The position numbers and the translations under genes were made by a program. Below the pieces are notes generated by a model. It made no database searches. It was not told the DNA's origin and saw nothing but the letters and a program-made list of their open reading frames with translations. Below are positions 62,870-64,000 of a stretch of 64,000 nucleotides of DNA, in pieces. Source of the DNA: Bradyrhizobium archetypum. Its GTDB lineage: Bacteria > Pseudomonadota > Alphaproteobacteria > Rhizobiales > Xanthobacteraceae. The DNA lies in assembly GCF_013114835.1 (NCBI RefSeq), contig NZ_JAAVLW010000001.1, forward strand, positions 496,001 to 560,000, read 5' to 3'. The number at the start of each line of letters is the position of its first letter. Position 1 is the stretch's first letter.

Positions 62870-63241
62870 CTAGTTCCCGGCGGTGTTGAAGCGGGACAGA
62901 TCGCAATCCCGTTCGGCATATTTCACGCGTCGCAGGCCCTCACGATCTTCGACCACGGTCGGCCGGCAACGTTCCCTCCAGGCAACTTGAGCGGCTTCGT
63001 CGGCCTTCAGGTCTTCGGCGGTGCGAGGCGCAATCTTCACAACGCCGCCGCCGCCGACGTAGAAATTGGTTTGTTGGCTGGGAAGCGGCGGCGCGCCCGA
63101 GGCAATGGCCGCGGCCTTGGCCTCGGCTGCAGCCTTCGCAGCGCGGGCGGCGTCCGCGGCGTGGCCGTGATCCATCGCAAATTGCGCGGAAGCGGACGAT
63201 ACCGAAGCGAAGACAATCGAGATTGCGATGAAGACGCGCAT
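62870..63241 (-). CDS. Small secreted protein, Cys-Pro/Cys motif, copy 1
   Basis: A 123-residue protein of unknown function. A signal peptide (FIAISIVFASVSSASAQ) is followed by an Ala-rich helix (ADAARAAKAAAEAKAAA), a Gly patch (YVGGGGVVK) and a C-terminal motif W-x3-C-R-P-x5-D-x-EG-x2-R-x2-YA-x3-C. The ATG at 63241 is chosen because it starts the signal peptide; AGAGGCAGGG lies before it. The same motif with identical spacing occurs in the protein encoded at 63436-63726. The two cysteines probably form a disulfide in the periplasm. Confidence 0.72.
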   Translation of the reverse strand: MRVFIAISIVFASVSSASAQFAMDHGHAADAARAAKAAAEAKAAAIASGAPPLPSQQTNFYVGGGGVVKIAPRTAEDLKADEAAQVAWRERCRPTVVEDREGLRRVKYAERDCDLSRFNTAGN

Positions 63242-63435
63242 TGACCCTGCCTCTTGAAATGAATGCTGTGTGTCAGCAATGACCGACAAGCATTGAGGCG
63301 TCGTAAAGCTGTGTGACTAACCGGGGCGCAATTTGGTCGATAAAGATTTAATGGTCTGTCGTTGGCCGCCAGGCGTCATCGGCCCTGAAGGGGCGGGACC
63401 GCTCCTTACCGACTGCAAGGAGCGGAAACTAGCGG

Positions 63436-63726
63436 TTACTCGCTGCGGCCGAATTCGCAGCCCTTGCGGGCATAGACTAGGCGGACGACGCCCTCCTCGT
63501 CATAGGTGCGCCGCGGCTTGCAGAACGCTTCCCACTTTTCGATGCTGGCGCGCCTTGCCCGTTCGTCTTCCTGCTCCTGCTGCGCGTTGCGCACCGGATC
63601 GTCCAGATAGGATGTCGTGCACACCCTGCCGTAGAACTTGCTGTAGGTGCAGCGTTCCACGACCTGCCAGGCTTGCGCCGTTGTCGACAGCAGGGCCAGC
63701 GTCGCAATTGCTAAAAGGGTTTTCAT
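63436..63726 (-). CDS. Small secreted protein, Cys-Pro/Cys motif, copy 2
   Basis: A 96-residue protein of unknown function. The signal peptide MKTLLAIATLALLSTTAQA starts at the ATG at 63726 (63738 is also possible). The mature part has two more cysteines (ERCTYSKFYGRVC), then an Arg/Glu-rich helix and the motif W-x3-C-K-P-x5-D-x-EG-x2-R-x2-YA-x3-C shared with its neighbour. Four cysteines suggest two disulfides. The next 274 bases to the window end show no gene that I can support. Confidence 0.7.
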   Translation of the reverse strand: MKTLLAIATLALLSTTAQAWQVVERCTYSKFYGRVCTTSYLDDPVRNAQQEQEDERARRASIEKWEAFCKPRRTYDEEGVVRLVYARKGCEFGRSE

Positions 63727-64000
63727 GGTGTCGCTCATCGCTCGCGGAGAACTTTCTCCATGCGGCGTAGCTAGCGCCGGAGTTCTCACGGGCGCAACGG
63801 TAACCCTTTGTTAATCTAAATAGCCGCGCAAAAGGTTACATCTGGAACCGCGCGCCGTCGGTTCGCGCGACACTATCACAACTAGAAGCTGTTTCGGTTC
63901 ACATTTGAGACAACACCGTCCGCCATTGAGACAGCGGGTAAGCGACTTCGCTCGACGGCTGTCAGATCGCCGTGCGATGCCGCGCGATACAGGTCCGCAA

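Noticed and set aside
63727..64000. Possible gene in the last 274 bases
   Set aside because: No frame with a start, ribosome site and protein-like composition was found; the window may end before the next gene begins.

Overview
The window looks like chromosomal DNA from a GC-rich alphaproteobacterium of the Bradyrhizobium/Nitrobacteraceae type. The evidence is the codon use and protein families: DUF6489, a phasin with a PhaR-type site, and a complete paaABCDE set with paaX. The spaces between genes also carry several families of dyad repeats built like those of Bradyrhizobium genomes. I saw no tRNA, rRNA, CRISPR array, insertion sequence or phage gene. The genus is an inference.

Region 1 (1-10,000) is a catabolic patchwork around a LysR regulator. 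It holds a branched-chain-amino-acid-type binding protein (cut by the window edge), a DUF1445 hydro-lyase, an M20 carbamoylase/amidohydrolase, a D-2-hydroxyacid dehydrogenase, a tartrate-dehydrogenase-like enzyme, an SDR protein without the usual catalytic residues, an arylformamidase-like hydrolase and an amidase. Region 2 (10,073-14,371) holds an MHS-type transporter, a sulfite-oxidase-like molybdoenzyme, an alpha/beta hydrolase-OsmC fusion and, convergent with them, a YeeE/YedE thiosulfate-type transporter.

Region 3 (14,609-22,479) is the phenylacetate pathway entry: paaX, paaABCDE, the PaaI thioesterase, PaaK ligase and an MDR oxidoreductase, all on the minus strand. A 38-bp dyad overlaps the paaA promoter, and repeats split the run between genes. 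The later pathway genes (paaF, paaG, paaH, paaJ, paaZ) are not in the window.

Region 4 (22,679-37,051) is mostly storage and lipid metabolism. It has a phasin with its own terminator and a PhaR-like site, a very small PhaE-like protein with a class III PhaC and a GNAT enzyme in one overlapping operon, a self-sufficient CYP102-type P450, an epoxide hydrolase, a WS/DGAT acyltransferase and several alpha/beta hydrolases.

Region 5 (37,150-53,392) is the most notable. One plus-strand run encodes two complete dipeptide-type ABC importers around two Ntn-hydrolase-type enzymes (a GGT-like protein and a DUF1028 protein). It is flanked by a DadA-like amino acid oxidoreductase and a RidA-like protein. 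I read it as a candidate system for taking up and breaking down modified or D-amino-acid peptides; this is inference.

Region 6 (53,517-64,000) carries a tetR-adaptor-RND efflux operon with a palindrome at the tetR promoter, a divergent class I P450, a secreted coiled-coil protein with tandem C-terminal repeats, a c-type cytochrome and two small secreted paralogues with a shared Cys-Pro/Cys motif.
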